A stretch of DNA of 8,094 nucleotides from Chitinophaga pinensis (GCA_943330985.1 CALQJV010000039.1:1-8094); one strand, 5' to 3'. Positions 1 through 7,615 are shown, counted from the stretch's first letter. The notes: generated from the sequence alone by a model not told the origin. Translations and numbers: made by a program.

Positions 1-1634
1 ACACCACCCGAAAGCACTTTTCCAGAAGCGGGTTGAACGGTATTGTAAGCCCGTGCTAGACGAGTAATTGAATCGAGAAGAATAACAACATCTTGCCCAC
101 ATTCAACCATGCGTTTTGCTTTTTCGAGAACGATGTTTGCAATCTTTACGTGGCGTTCTGCGGGTTCATCGAACGTAGAAGAGATAACTTCTGCTTTTAC
201 GCTGCGGGCCATATCGGTAACTTCTTCCGGACGTTCGTCAATTAATAAAATGATCAAGTAAACCTCTGGGTGATTGGCTGCAATGGCATTGGCAACTTCT
301 TTCAAAAGGACCGTTTTACCAGTCTTTGGTTGCGCTACAATAAGTCCACGTTGACCTTTTCCAATGGGTGTAAACAAATCCATCACTCGGGTCGAAAGCG
401 TTCCTTGTTTGTGTCCTGTAAGTTTCAATTTTTCATCAGGAAACATTGGAGTAAGGAAATCGAAAGGCACACGATCGCGCACATACGATGGATCGCGACC
501 ATTAATTTTATCGATACGTGTTAGCGGAAAATATTTTTCTCCTTCGCGAGGTGCTCTAACTCCACCTTCCACATTATCGCCCGTTTTAAGCCCAAACAAT
601 TTTACCTGAGCAATCGAAACGTACACATCATCGGGCGAAGCTAGATAATTGTAATCGGATGAACGAAGAAAACCAAATCCGTCGGGCATCATTTCCAATA
701 CACCTTCGGTTGACACAACCAAATCGATATTACTTAGAAGATCGACTGTAGCTGGCTCAGGAGCTGTTTGTTGAACCGGCTGATTGCGTTGTTGCTGTTG
801 GTGTTGTTGTGGGCGCTGTTGCTGACGGGGGTTATTCGGATTATTTTGCCAGTTATTGCGTTGATTGGGTTGATTGGGTGAAGGGCTTGGCGTATTTGTC
901 TGCTGCGGAGCATTCGGAATGGCATCAGATGGAGTCGATTGCGCTTGGTTTGCAGGAGGTTGATAATTTGCAAGATTATCAGTACGTTTATCGAAAGGGG
1001 TTCTGTTACTGCGATCTCTTCGATCGTTTCGAGCTAATTTTCCATCCGGATGTGGATTGGGAACGTTTCTAACAGGTTCAATTACAGGAGGCGTTTCCGA
1101 TTTTTCAGGAACTACTTCTGCTGGTTTCTCTTGCAATGGCGTTTTGACGGCACGAGGATTATTCTTCGTTAATGCTTTTTCTGGTCGAGGTTTAACAGCA
1201 ATTGGAGTAATCGCTGGAACAGTGATTTCTGCAATGACTTCTTTAACTGCATTAGGCTTTCTCCCACGCAAAGGTTTTGGAGCATCAACAACCTTTTCAG
1301 CTTTCACTGCTTTTGGAGAAATCGATACCGCATCCTTCTCATCTTTCATGGCCTGAGATGCCATCTTGCGAACTTCCGCAGGATTAAGCGTAATTTTTAC
1401 GCCTTCCAAATTCTTTTTAACAACTTTTTCGTTGTTGTCTTCCATTGGGACAGATTCTGCCTTTTCTTTCTTTTTCAATCGAATAGATTCTTTGGGGTTT
1501 AATGCCTGTTCATCAAGAATTCTGTAAATGAGATCTTGCTTTTTCAGGACTTCTGCTTTTGAAATGTTTAGCTTGTTGGCGATTTCTCGCAATTCACCTA
1601 CAAGTTTGGCATTCAGTTCAAGAATGTCGTACAT
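1..1634 (-). CDS. rho: Transcription termination factor Rho, 3' end cut by window edge
   Basis: Rho is the hexameric RNA-dependent ATPase that loads on nascent RNA and terminates transcription. The frame is open from ATG at 1634 to the left edge (544 codons). Domains: an N-terminal helix bundle at residues 1-45; a low-complexity insertion at about 46-305; the cold-shock RNA-binding domain at about 308-382 with DGFGFLR at 318-324; and the RecA-like ATPase. Walker A is QPKTGKT at 435-441, DERPEEV is at 466-472 (E467 aligns with catalytic E211 of E. coli), and Walker B is ILLD ending at D521, followed by SITRLARAY. The visible part stops in the Q-loop (ASGKVLSGG), so by comparison with the 419-residue E. 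coli protein about 130 residues, including the R-loop, are missing. Full length would be near 675. I translated the reading frame in several places and found no frameshift. The gene is divergent from the DUF4293 gene. The identity is certain. Confidence 0.97.
   Translation of the reverse strand, partial: MYDILELNAKLVGELREIANKLNISKAEVLKKQDLIYRILDEQALNPKESIRLKKKEKAESVPMEDNNEKVVKKNLEGVKITLNPAEVRKMASQAMKDEKDAVSISPKAVKAEKVVDAPKPLRGRKPNAVKEVIAEITVPAITPIAVKPRPEKALTKNNPRAVKTPLQEKPAEVVPEKSETPPVIEPVRNVPNPHPDGKLARNDRRDRSNRTPFDKRTDNLANYQPPANQAQSTPSDAIPNAPQQTNTPSPSPNQPNQRNNWQNNPNNPRQQQRPQQHQQQQRNQPVQQTAPEPATVDLLSNIDLVVSTEGVLEMMPDGFGFLRSSDYNYLASPDDVYVSIAQVKLFGLKTGDNVEGGVRAPREGEKYFPLTRIDKINGRDPSYVRDRVPFDFLTPMFPDEKLKLTGHKQGTLSTRVMDLFTPIGKGQRGLIVAQPKTGKTVLLKEVANAIAANHPEVYLIILLIDERPEEVTDMARSVKAEVISSTFDEPAERHVKIANIVLEKAKRMVECGQDVVILLDSITRLARAYNTVQPASGKVLSGG
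786..878 (-). repeat. Low-complexity Gln/Asn/Pro-coding stretch within rho
   Basis: On the plus strand this is a run of TTG/CTG/GTG triplets (about 789-824). In the rho frame they are Gln codons with His and Arg interruptions, around residues 270-283. Next to it, TTGATTGGG is repeated perfectly in tandem at 861-869 and 870-878 and encodes PNQPNQ. Such triplet tracts can change length by slippage in whole codons without breaking the frame, so the length may vary between strains; that is inference. Confidence 0.75.
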
Positions 1635-1854
1635 GCGGATTATCCGTTATTAATGACTCGTATTTGATGTTTTAAGGGGATTGTGATTTGCTCAAACCTT
1701 GTGAAAGATTGTATTGAGCGTGAACTAAATGATGGATATTTTGATAATATTCTAATGCAATAATACAAATTTTGCTTATACAAATATTAAAATAGATTTT
1801 TTATCTGAAAGGAAAACTCCGTTCATTTCCTATTTTTGCAATTTTAAGAGTAAA
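1635..1854. other. Divergent intergenic region between rho and the DUF4293 gene
   Basis: These 220 bases separate two divergent genes and must hold the start signals for both unless transcription enters from elsewhere. The part from about 1720 to 1810 is strikingly A/T-rich. I saw no ORF of note, no tRNA and no strong terminator hairpin. On the minus strand I found no exact TAnnTTTG element for rho. The nearest are AATATTTG (from the plus-strand CAAATATT around 1781-1788) and AAGGTTTG (about 1693-1700), each with one mismatch. The first would leave an rho leader of about 140 bases, long enough for autoregulation by Rho, but nothing in the sequence proves that. Confidence 0.6.
1831..1838 (+). 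promoter_or_regulatory. Candidate Bacteroidota -7 element upstream of the DUF4293 gene
   Basis: TATTTTTG matches the Bacteroidota -7 consensus TAnnTTTG exactly and ends 16 bases before the ATG at 1855. No TTTG is present at the expected -33 distance (around 1808-1812 the sequence is A/G-rich), so this is half a promoter by sequence. If used, the leader would be only about 10 bases. The motif is short and can occur by chance in A/T-rich DNA. Confidence 0.35.
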
Positions 1855-2322
1855 ATGATTCAACGGATTCAAAGTATTTACCTTTTATTAGCTGCAATAT
1901 GTTCGGGATTGCTTTTGGCTGTACCGCTCTACAACATTGAAACAGCCAATGCAACTTATCAGCTTTTTTTAGGTGGTTTAGTGCAAATAATCCCGAAAGA
2001 AACAGTCCTTATAAGTCAACCTGCGCTTATCTCTGTAGGCATTTTACTCACACTTTTCCCTACAGTTATTTTATTTTTATATAAGAAAAGACAAGTTCAA
2101 ATGCGTCTTGCCGCATCTGCTATGATGGCGAATACTGCGATGTTATTGCTATTGGTGGGTATTGTCAATAAATCGATTGAACACATTACAGAACTTCATG
2201 TAAAAGAAACTTATGGTGTAGGTTTATTACTTCCCGCATTAAGTATTGTTTTTTTGTTCCTTGCAAACAAAGCCATTCGAAAGGATGATAAATTAATTCG
2301 TTCGGCCGATCGGCTGCGTTAA
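1855..2322 (+). CDS. DUF4293 family four-helix membrane protein
   Basis: This small inner-membrane protein of 155 residues has no known function. It matches the DUF4293 family, known mainly from Bacteroidota, by its opening MIQRIQSIYLLLAA and its basic tail ending KDDKLIRSADRLR. Hydrophobic segments lie at about 5-25, 56-75, 84-105 and 120-139, with a polar loop at 26-50 and the charged C-terminus (141-155) probably in the cytoplasm. The ATG at 1855 is the natural start because the family signature begins at residue 1. From memory, genes of this family often sit beside rho, as here. Its stop is only 9 bases before the flippase gene, so the two are probably co-transcribed, but that alone does not tie it to polysaccharide export. 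Confidence 0.88.
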   Translation: MIQRIQSIYLLLAAICSGLLLAVPLYNIETANATYQLFLGGLVQIIPKETVLISQPALISVGILLTLFPTVILFLYKKRQVQMRLAASAMMANTAMLLLLVGIVNKSIEHITELHVKETYGVGLLLPALSIVFLFLANKAIRKDDKLIRSADRLR

Positions 2323-2331
2323 GCAACCCCA

Positions 2332-3777
2332 ATGCAAAAGAAATTCATTCAAAACTTAGCGCTTCTTTTATTACTGAACCTCTGCATAAAACCATTTTGG
2401 ATTTTAGGCATTGACCGAGCTGTTCAACAAGCTGTTGGTACCGAAGACTATGGAATGTACTTCGCGATATTTAATTTTTCATTCCTATTAAATATCCTAC
2501 TCGATTTTGGAATTACCAATTTCAATAACAAAAACATCGCTCAAAACAATCACCTGATAAACAAGCATTTTTCGAGCATTCTCGTTTTGAAATTTATGCT
2601 TGGGGTCGTTTTCATGGTTGTTACCATGCTTGCTGGAGCGTTAATCGGTTATTCTCGTTTTCAACTTGGGTTGCTTGCATTGATGGGCTTCAACCAGTTT
2701 TTGGCATTTATGATTTTGTATATGCGCTCGAATCTTGCCGGGCTGCATCTTTTTAAAACAGATAGTATTATTTCGGTACTCGACCGAAGTCTCATGATTT
2801 TATTTTGCAGTTTGTTGCTTTGGGGACATGTTTTTGAGGGGAAATTTCAGATTGAATGGTTTATTTACACACAAACTTTTTCATACATATTAACTACCAT
2901 AATCACCTTTTTTATTGTTTTTAGAAAAGCGCCGTTTAAGCGTCTAACATGGAACAGGGCGTTTTTTGTGCTTATTTTAAAAAAGAGTTTTCCCTTTGCC
3001 ATTTTGGTGTTATTGATGACCTTTTACAATCGTGTTGATACTGTGATGCTGGAAAGAATATTGCCCAATGGTTCAGGAGCAACTCAAAGTGGTATTTATG
3101 CTTCAGCTTACCGCTTGTTGGATTCGGCGAACATGATTTCTTTCCTTTTTGCAGGTTTGCTTTTACCCATGTTTGCACGAATGCTTCGTCATAAAGAATC
3201 TGTTGAACAATTAGTGAAACTAGCATTTACCATTTTACTAACACCAGCAATTGTTATAACCGTGGCTTGTGCATTTTATAATGTTGACATTATGGACCTA
3301 CTTTATGAGGAGCATGTGTTGGAATCGGCGCAAGTATTTTCAGTTTTAATGGGCTGCTTTATGGCAACTTCTGTGTCATATATATTTGGAACATTACTTA
3401 CTGCAAATGGCAATTTATTCCAACTCAATTTGATGGCTGGCTCAGGAATGGTTTTCAATTTAATATTAAATGCTGTTCTCATTCCTAAATTTATGGCAGA
3501 AGGAGCCGCGCTATCTAGCTTAATTACACAATGTATTACTGCATTGCTGCAAGTTTATTTGGCGCAACGCATATTTAAATTTAAGACCAATGTTCGTCTT
3601 CTTACGCAATTATTCATTTTCATTCCCATGGTAATTTTGCTTGCTTACCTAAGTAAACTATTGTTCATGAATTGGTTTTTAGGGCTAATTTTATTTTCGG
3701 GAGCTTCCATAATTTTTGCATTTGCCATTGGATTACTTCACATTAAATCCATATTTAGAATACTTAAATATGGTTAA
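2332..3777 (+). CDS. Wzx-like polysaccharide/oligosaccharide flippase (MOP superfamily)
   Basis: This is a 481-residue polytopic inner-membrane protein with about 14 predicted helices (roughly 7-27, 41-62, 82-107, 110-130, 145-168, 173-197, 215-233, 260-285, 294-314, 333-358, 362-386, 391-411, 421-441, 446-469), the usual size and topology of Wzx-type flippases. Family-like motifs are YGMYF at 40-44, YNRVDTVMLE at 232-241 and GIYASAYRLLD at 254-264; the internal Asn/Arg/Asp positions are typical of this group. The expected role is to move an undecaprenyl-linked repeat unit across the inner membrane. The substrate cannot be read from the sequence. The start is ATG 2332, 9 bases after the DUF4293 stop, without a clear Shine-Dalgarno sequence. 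The following wzz-like and wzy-like genes strongly support export of a surface glycan over other MOP roles such as the MurJ type. Confidence 0.9.
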   Translation: MQKKFIQNLALLLLLNLCIKPFWILGIDRAVQQAVGTEDYGMYFAIFNFSFLLNILLDFGITNFNNKNIAQNNHLINKHFSSILVLKFMLGVVFMVVTMLAGALIGYSRFQLGLLALMGFNQFLAFMILYMRSNLAGLHLFKTDSIISVLDRSLMILFCSLLLWGHVFEGKFQIEWFIYTQTFSYILTTIITFFIVFRKAPFKRLTWNRAFFVLILKKSFPFAILVLLMTFYNRVDTVMLERILPNGSGATQSGIYASAYRLLDSANMISFLFAGLLLPMFARMLRHKESVEQLVKLAFTILLTPAIVITVACAFYNVDIMDLLYEEHVLESAQVFSVLMGCFMATSVSYIFGTLLTANGNLFQLNLMAGSGMVFNLILNAVLIPKFMAEGAALSSLITQCITALLQVYLAQRIFKFKTNVRLLTQLFIFIPMVILLAYLSKLLFMNWFLGLILFSGASIIFAFAIGLLHIKSIFRILKYG

Positions 3778-3798
3778 AGCCTAGTTCATCGAAAATAT

Positions 3799-3806
3799 TA
3801 CTTTTG
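3799..3806 (+). promoter_or_regulatory. Candidate Bacteroidota -7 element upstream of the Wzz-like gene
   Basis: TACTTTTG is an exact match to TAnnTTTG inside the 61-base gap between the flippase and Wzz-like genes, 32 bases before the ATG at 3839. No proper -33 TTTG lies upstream; the region around 3771-3780 reads TGGTTAAAGC. If active, it would give wzz and wzy an internal promoter and let them be expressed apart from the flippase. The gap contains no other structure I could see. Confidence 0.35.
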
Positions 3807-3838
3807 CCTTTATTCTGTAAAACTCGATTTTTTATAAC

Positions 3839-4864
3839 ATGGATTCAAATCAATCAGTTAGTTTATTTCAATCAACAAACATGTTGATTTTTCTTTGGAA
3901 AAAAAGAAAGCCAATCCTGATTGTAACATTAACAGCTTTAGTTGCTTCGATTATATTTTCATCCGAGTTTTTCATTAAACCGAGATATAAATCGTCGGTT
4001 ACTATGTTTCCAACTACCAATAGTTCGATATCAAAATCATTATTAAGTGAAAATAATTTTGAGAAAGAAAACATTCTTCAATTTGGTGAAGAGGAGCAGG
4101 TAGAACAAATGCTTCAGATATTAAACTCCGATGAAATCAGGGAGAAAATTATTTCGAAGTACAATTTAATGGAGCATTATCGAATTAACATTGATGGTCG
4201 TTATCCCATAACAGAACTCAATAAGAAATTTGAAGAAAATATATCCTTTAATAGAACAGAATATTTATCAATTCGAGTAGATGTTTTAGATGAAGATCCA
4301 AACTTGGCAGCAGATATGGCCAATGATATTGCTACGCTACTAGATTCTGTAAAAACACGTATGCAACATGATCGTGCTGCTCAAGGACTCGCAATTGTTG
4401 AAAGAGAATTCTTCGATTTCACGAAATATATTCAGGCCCGCGAAGACACATTGAATAAACTTCGTTCATTGGGAGTTCTTGATTATGGTTCGCAGGTGGA
4501 ACGATTGAGTGAAGCATATGGGAAAGCATTGTTAGCGGGAAATATGACAGCTACTAATATTATTGATGGAAAGATGGCCATTCTAGCAAAATATGGTGGT
4601 TTGTATTCTTCCATTTCAAAGGATATGGATTACGATCGTGAAGCATTGAGTAGATTGAAAAAGAAATTTGAAGAAGCGAAAGTGGATGCGACTGAAAAAA
4701 TACCTCATAAATTTATCGTTAATTCTGCTCGAGTTGCCGAAAAGAAAACATACCCCATTCGCTGGCTAATTGTTTTAATATCAACAATATCTACTTTTCT
4801 ACTCGGGATATTATTGGTTATAATTATTGAGAATATTCAGCGAATCCGAACACGTTTTGATTAA
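3839..4864 (+). CDS. Wzz-like polysaccharide chain-length regulator, no kinase domain
   Basis: This 341-residue polysaccharide co-polymerase sets the length distribution of a glycan made by a Wzy polymerase. It has the family plan: a short cytoplasmic start, TM1 at about 25-41, a mostly helical periplasmic domain at about 45-300 with likely coiled-coil stretches at 185-230 and 262-285, then a membrane-proximal basic Pro segment (KKTYPIRW, 302-309) and TM2 at about 307-331. PRYKSSVTMFPTT just after TM1 is the usual Wzz N-terminal signature. The protein ends 10 residues after TM2, with no Walker motifs or tyrosine cluster, so it is a Wzz/PCP1-like form and not a Wzc-type autokinase. The start is ATG 3839; M15 is an internal alternative. 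The 3' end overlaps the wzy-like gene. Confidence 0.88.
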   Translation: MDSNQSVSLFQSTNMLIFLWKKRKPILIVTLTALVASIIFSSEFFIKPRYKSSVTMFPTTNSSISKSLLSENNFEKENILQFGEEEQVEQMLQILNSDEIREKIISKYNLMEHYRINIDGRYPITELNKKFEENISFNRTEYLSIRVDVLDEDPNLAADMANDIATLLDSVKTRMQHDRAAQGLAIVEREFFDFTKYIQAREDTLNKLRSLGVLDYGSQVERLSEAYGKALLAGNMTATNIIDGKMAILAKYGGLYSSISKDMDYDREALSRLKKKFEEAKVDATEKIPHKFIVNSARVAEKKTYPIRWLIVLISTISTFLLGILLVIIIENIQRIRTRFD

Positions 4865-6326
4865 TCGATTAGCCCGTTTATTTGATTTTCGACCTACATC
4901 CTTTTTTTATGGGATTGTTTTGGTTTTTATAGCACTAAACTGTTGGTTGTTAACAAAGGAGGTATTTCTATTACCCATCCTCCCTGTTATTGTTCTAATC
5001 CTTTTTGCAGTATTAGTCGCTCTCGATAAGCTGGTTTATTTCATTTTGTTTTTCACCCCATTTTCACTCACTGTCGAATTTTCGGAATTTGCTGCACTAA
5101 CACTTCCTACAGAACCGCTGCTTTTTGGGGTAATGCTGGTTTTTATTTTTCGACTATTATACCAAGGGGGATTTGATTGGAGAATTGTCAAGCATCCCAT
5201 AACAATTACAATAATATGTATGCTCTTATGGATGACATTTACTTCGTTCACTAGCTCGATGCCTTTGGTATCTATAAAATATACAATTGCGCGTTTATGG
5301 TTTGTGGTATCTTTCTATTTCGTGGCCACACAAATTTTTAGAAAAAAAGAAAACATTCGTTTTTGGATTTGGATTTTCACCATCCCTTTAAGCATCGTCA
5401 TAATCTACTCGATCTTTCAATTCTTTCACTACAACATCGAGAAAGATGCTTTGTATTGGGTAATGCAACCATTCTTTAAAGACCATACAATTTATGGGGC
5501 GGTTATTGCCATGATGCTACCAATTATGTTTGTGTTTGCATTCGATAAATCATACAATGCCCAAACGCGACTTGCCTCTCTCCTATTTTTCTCTGTTATT
5601 TTTATAGGAATTATATTGTCATTCACTCGCGCCGCATGGCTTAGTATCGTTTTGTCTTATGGTGTTTATCTTATTTTCCTTTTTAAAATTAATTGGCGGA
5701 TAATTGTATTGGGGATAATTGTAGTTACCTCTATCTTATTTATATATAAAGATCCAATTGCCGAAAAAATAGCAAGCAACAAACAAAGTTCTTCAAAAGA
5801 CATTTCTAAACACCTTAAATCAGTTTCTAACATTAAAAATGACGCATCTAATTTAGAACGTATAAACCGCTGGAATTCAGCTATTCGCATGTTTAAAAGT
5901 AAGCCTATGGTTGGTTTTGGTCCTGGTACTTTCCGGTTTCAGTATGCTCCTTTTCAACGATCGTACGAACAAACCTATGTAAGCACAAATTCCGGGGCAT
6001 TAGGAAACGCGCATAGCGAATATTTAAGTCCTTTGGCTGAAACAGGACTCATTGGAGCATTGATATTTGTTGTGTTAATCGCTTTAACTATTCGGACTGG
6101 ACGACGCATATATATTCAAGCAAAATCTCAGGAAATCAAATTCCTAGCTATTGGGATTTTGATTGGATTATTTACCTATTACTTCCATGGGTTTCTCAAT
6201 AACTTTCTTGACCAAGACAAGGCATCTGCACCATTTTGGTCGATGATAGCCATATTGGTTGCCTTAGACGTTTATCATAATCAGAAGAATGCGCCTAGAC
6301 CGACTGGAAATATATTAGAGAATTAA
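4827..6326 (+). CDS. O-antigen polymerase/ligase family protein (Wzy_C domain), non-ATG start
   Basis: This polytopic membrane protein of up to 499 residues joins or transfers lipid-linked glycan in the periplasm. Diagnostic features are LSFTRAAWLS (264-273) with the conserved Arg268, the large periplasmic loop at about 308-402, GFGPGTF (363-369), and NAHSEYL (394-400) with the conserved His396, followed by LAETGLIG (403-410). These fit the Wzy_C/WaaL fold. Polymerase and ligase cannot be told apart by sequence, but flippase and Wzz neighbours favour the polymerase. The start is uncertain. The frame opens after a TAA at 4821-4823 and offers only TTG 4827 and TTG 4857 before the first membrane helix (about 26-42). 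The first ATG is near 5130, inside the membrane domain. TTG 4857 would overlap the wzz stop by 8 bases, a good arrangement for translational coupling, and would give 489 residues. Confidence 0.9.
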   Translation: MRIFSESEHVLINRLARLFDFRPTSFFYGIVLVFIALNCWLLTKEVFLLPILPVIVLILFAVLVALDKLVYFILFFTPFSLTVEFSEFAALTLPTEPLLFGVMLVFIFRLLYQGGFDWRIVKHPITITIICMLLWMTFTSFTSSMPLVSIKYTIARLWFVVSFYFVATQIFRKKENIRFWIWIFTIPLSIVIIYSIFQFFHYNIEKDALYWVMQPFFKDHTIYGAVIAMMLPIMFVFAFDKSYNAQTRLASLLFFSVIFIGIILSFTRAAWLSIVLSYGVYLIFLFKINWRIIVLGIIVVTSILFIYKDPIAEKIASNKQSSSKDISKHLKSVSNIKNDASNLERINRWNSAIRMFKSKPMVGFGPGTFRFQYAPFQRSYEQTYVSTNSGALGNAHSEYLSPLAETGLIGALIFVVLIALTIRTGRRIYIQAKSQEIKFLAIGILIGLFTYYFHGFLNNFLDQDKASAPFWSMIAILVALDVYHNQKNAPRPTGNILEN

Positions 6327-6348
6327 GTTGTAAGCCCAGATTTCATTT

Positions 6349-6378
6349 CAAAAATTTTTCTAGAAATTTTGATTCTAG
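6349..6378. terminator. A/T-rich inverted repeat at the convergent junction
   Basis: The wzy-like gene (plus) and the phosphatase gene (minus) converge with 48 bases between their stops. CTAGAA (6360-6365) and TTCTAG (6373-6378) form a perfect 6-bp stem with a 7-base loop, overlapping the phosphatase stop. An alternative hairpin pairs CAAAA (6349-6353) with TTTTG (6367-6371). Read on the minus strand, the first stem is followed by AAAAATTTTT, so a weak U-tract is present; on the plus strand no U-tract follows it. It may be a weak bidirectional terminator, but it lacks the G/C-rich stem of a classical one. Confidence 0.3.
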
Positions 6379-7592
6379 TGAAAACGACAGGTAAGCAAGG
6401 CAATATCATCAACATAAGGTTGATTTCCTTTGTAACTAGCAAGATTTTGCACTAGTAAAGCATTGATTTGCTCAGACGTTTTATTCGAATTTTGCTCAAT
6501 CAACTCCGTTAAATGTTCAATGCCGAAATCAGCTCCTGAATCATCTTCTTGTTCTACCAATCCATCGGTGTAACAAACCAATACAGAGCCACTTGGAATA
6601 TATAATTTACCTGATTCTAAACGGAAAAGTTTTTCTAACATCCCCAAACCGGTCGTGCCCAATGTGAGAATTTCTATGTCATCAGGCTTTTTTAATACGG
6701 GTGGATTATGGCCCGCATTTACATATATCAATTCGCGCGTTTGGGCATTGTATCGAGCAATAAAAAGCGTGATAAATTTCTCTCCTTTCGCACTCTGAAC
6801 CACTCGGTCGTTTAGCCCAACCACTAATTGTTTCAAGTCCGACTCTTGCTGAACCATGGCTCTTAAATACGCCTGGAAATTGGCCATCAGAATTGCAGCT
6901 GAAATACCTTTCCCAGAAACATCTGCCACGCAAAAAATCATCTCATCATCATTGAGTCTGATATAGTCATAATAATCGCCTCCAACTTGTCGGTGTGGTT
7001 GATAAAATGCAGCAAAGTCTACACATTCATCATTAGGCAAGAAAGATGGAATCAACATCGATTGAACTTCGCGTGCCATATTGAGCTCTCGTTTAAAAAT
7101 CTCTTGTTGAACATTTTCTTTAAACAACCGCTTATTTTCAATGGCAACCGCAATCACATTGCTGATTGTTTGAATAAACTCTAAATCGAACTTCCGCTCA
7201 CGTTTCATCAGTTCTACGTCGAGTTCCCCAACGAGCAAATATGCCAAGGCTCTATTTTTATGATGAATCGGAATGACAAGATCGAAATTTTGGAGTTGGG
7301 GATTGTCTTGCTCCGATAAGAAAGTCATATCTAGAAATGGCGCCAAATCAAATTCAGGGTTAATATTTAAAGTCTCTTGGGTAGCCCCGAAAGAAACTGG
7401 CCATTTCCAAATCTCATCAAAACTACAATAAGCAAACTTGCTAAATCCTAATTGCCTGCTTAAGATATATTCGAAAATGCTGAATAAATCGGAGGACGGG
7501 AAATTATTATTTATCGCACGCGTTACCTGCAGAAGCGCATACAGCTGCTGCCGGTAGTGTTGATCGTTTGTATTTGAATGGACTGTATTCAA
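6375..7592 (-). CDS. GAF-PP2C (RsbU/SpoIIE-type) serine phosphatase, probable TTG start
   Basis: This soluble 405-residue signalling protein has a GAF-like sensor domain at about 15-155, a coiled-coil linker at about 150-178, and a SpoIIE/RsbU-type PP2C phosphatase domain at about 180-405. The metal-binding and catalytic motifs look complete: GGDYYD (204-209), ADVSGKG (223-229), NAGHNPP (292-298), YTDGL (341-345) and the final YVDDIALL (393-400). This family usually dephosphorylates anti-anti-sigma (STAS) proteins in partner switching, but no STAS protein, anti-sigma kinase or sigma factor is in the window, so the target is unknown. The GAF ligand cannot be predicted. The first internal Met before the PP2C part is M89, which would destroy the GAF domain, so TTG 7592 is the best start. 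An in-frame ATG at 7619 is cut off by TAA at 7605-7607. The gene lies 37 bases downstream of the lpxD-like gene on the same strand, probably in one operon. Confidence 0.92.
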   Translation of the reverse strand: MNTVHSNTNDQHYRQQLYALLQVTRAINNNFPSSDLFSIFEYILSRQLGFSKFAYCSFDEIWKWPVSFGATQETLNINPEFDLAPFLDMTFLSEQDNPQLQNFDLVIPIHHKNRALAYLLVGELDVELMKRERKFDLEFIQTISNVIAVAIENKRLFKENVQQEIFKRELNMAREVQSMLIPSFLPNDECVDFAAFYQPHRQVGGDYYDYIRLNDDEMIFCVADVSGKGISAAILMANFQAYLRAMVQQESDLKQLVVGLNDRVVQSAKGEKFITLFIARYNAQTRELIYVNAGHNPPVLKKPDDIEILTLGTTGLGMLEKLFRLESGKLYIPSGSVLVCYTDGLVEQEDDSGADFGIEHLTELIEQNSNKTSEQINALLVQNLASYKGNQPYVDDIALLTCRFH

Positions 7593-7599
7593 TTTGATA

Positions 7600-7615
7600 A
7601 TTTGTTACGACAAAT
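7600..7615. promoter_or_regulatory. Perfect 6-bp dyad in the lpxD-phosphatase gap
   Basis: ATTTGT (7600-7605) and ACAAAT (7610-7615) are perfect inverted repeats around the 4-base centre TACG. The dyad sits 8 to 23 bases upstream of the TTG start of the phosphatase gene and covers the in-frame TAA. It could be a small mRNA hairpin at the ribosome-binding region or a protein-binding site. It is short and A/T-rich, so chance is also possible. Confidence 0.3.

Noticed and set aside
270..609. Plus-strand open frames of 81-84 codons
   Set aside because: They are antisense to the Rho cold-shock and ATPase domains, whose motifs are perfectly kept on the minus strand.
780..1070. Possible frameshift in rho at the repeat tract
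   Set aside because: Translating codon by codon across 780-880 and 950-1075 gave an uninterrupted Q/N/P- and R/D-rich sequence, and the register agrees with both the N-terminus and the Walker motifs.
734..1356. Open frames on both strands over the rho insertion (734-973 minus, 809-1072 plus, 1057-1356 plus)
   Set aside because: They lie in other frames of the low-complexity part of rho, have no family resemblance, and the rho frame is continuous through the whole stretch.
3778..3838. Terminator between the flippase and Wzz-like genes
   Set aside because: A short run of T is present near 3829-3834, but no stem precedes it, so co-transcription is more likely.
2972..7184. Small antisense or alternate-frame ORFs at 2972-3226, 3868-4074, 5036-5251, 5666-5890, 6706-6933 and 6987-7184
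   Set aside because: Each is wholly inside a well-supported gene and shows no recognisable domain or start signal.
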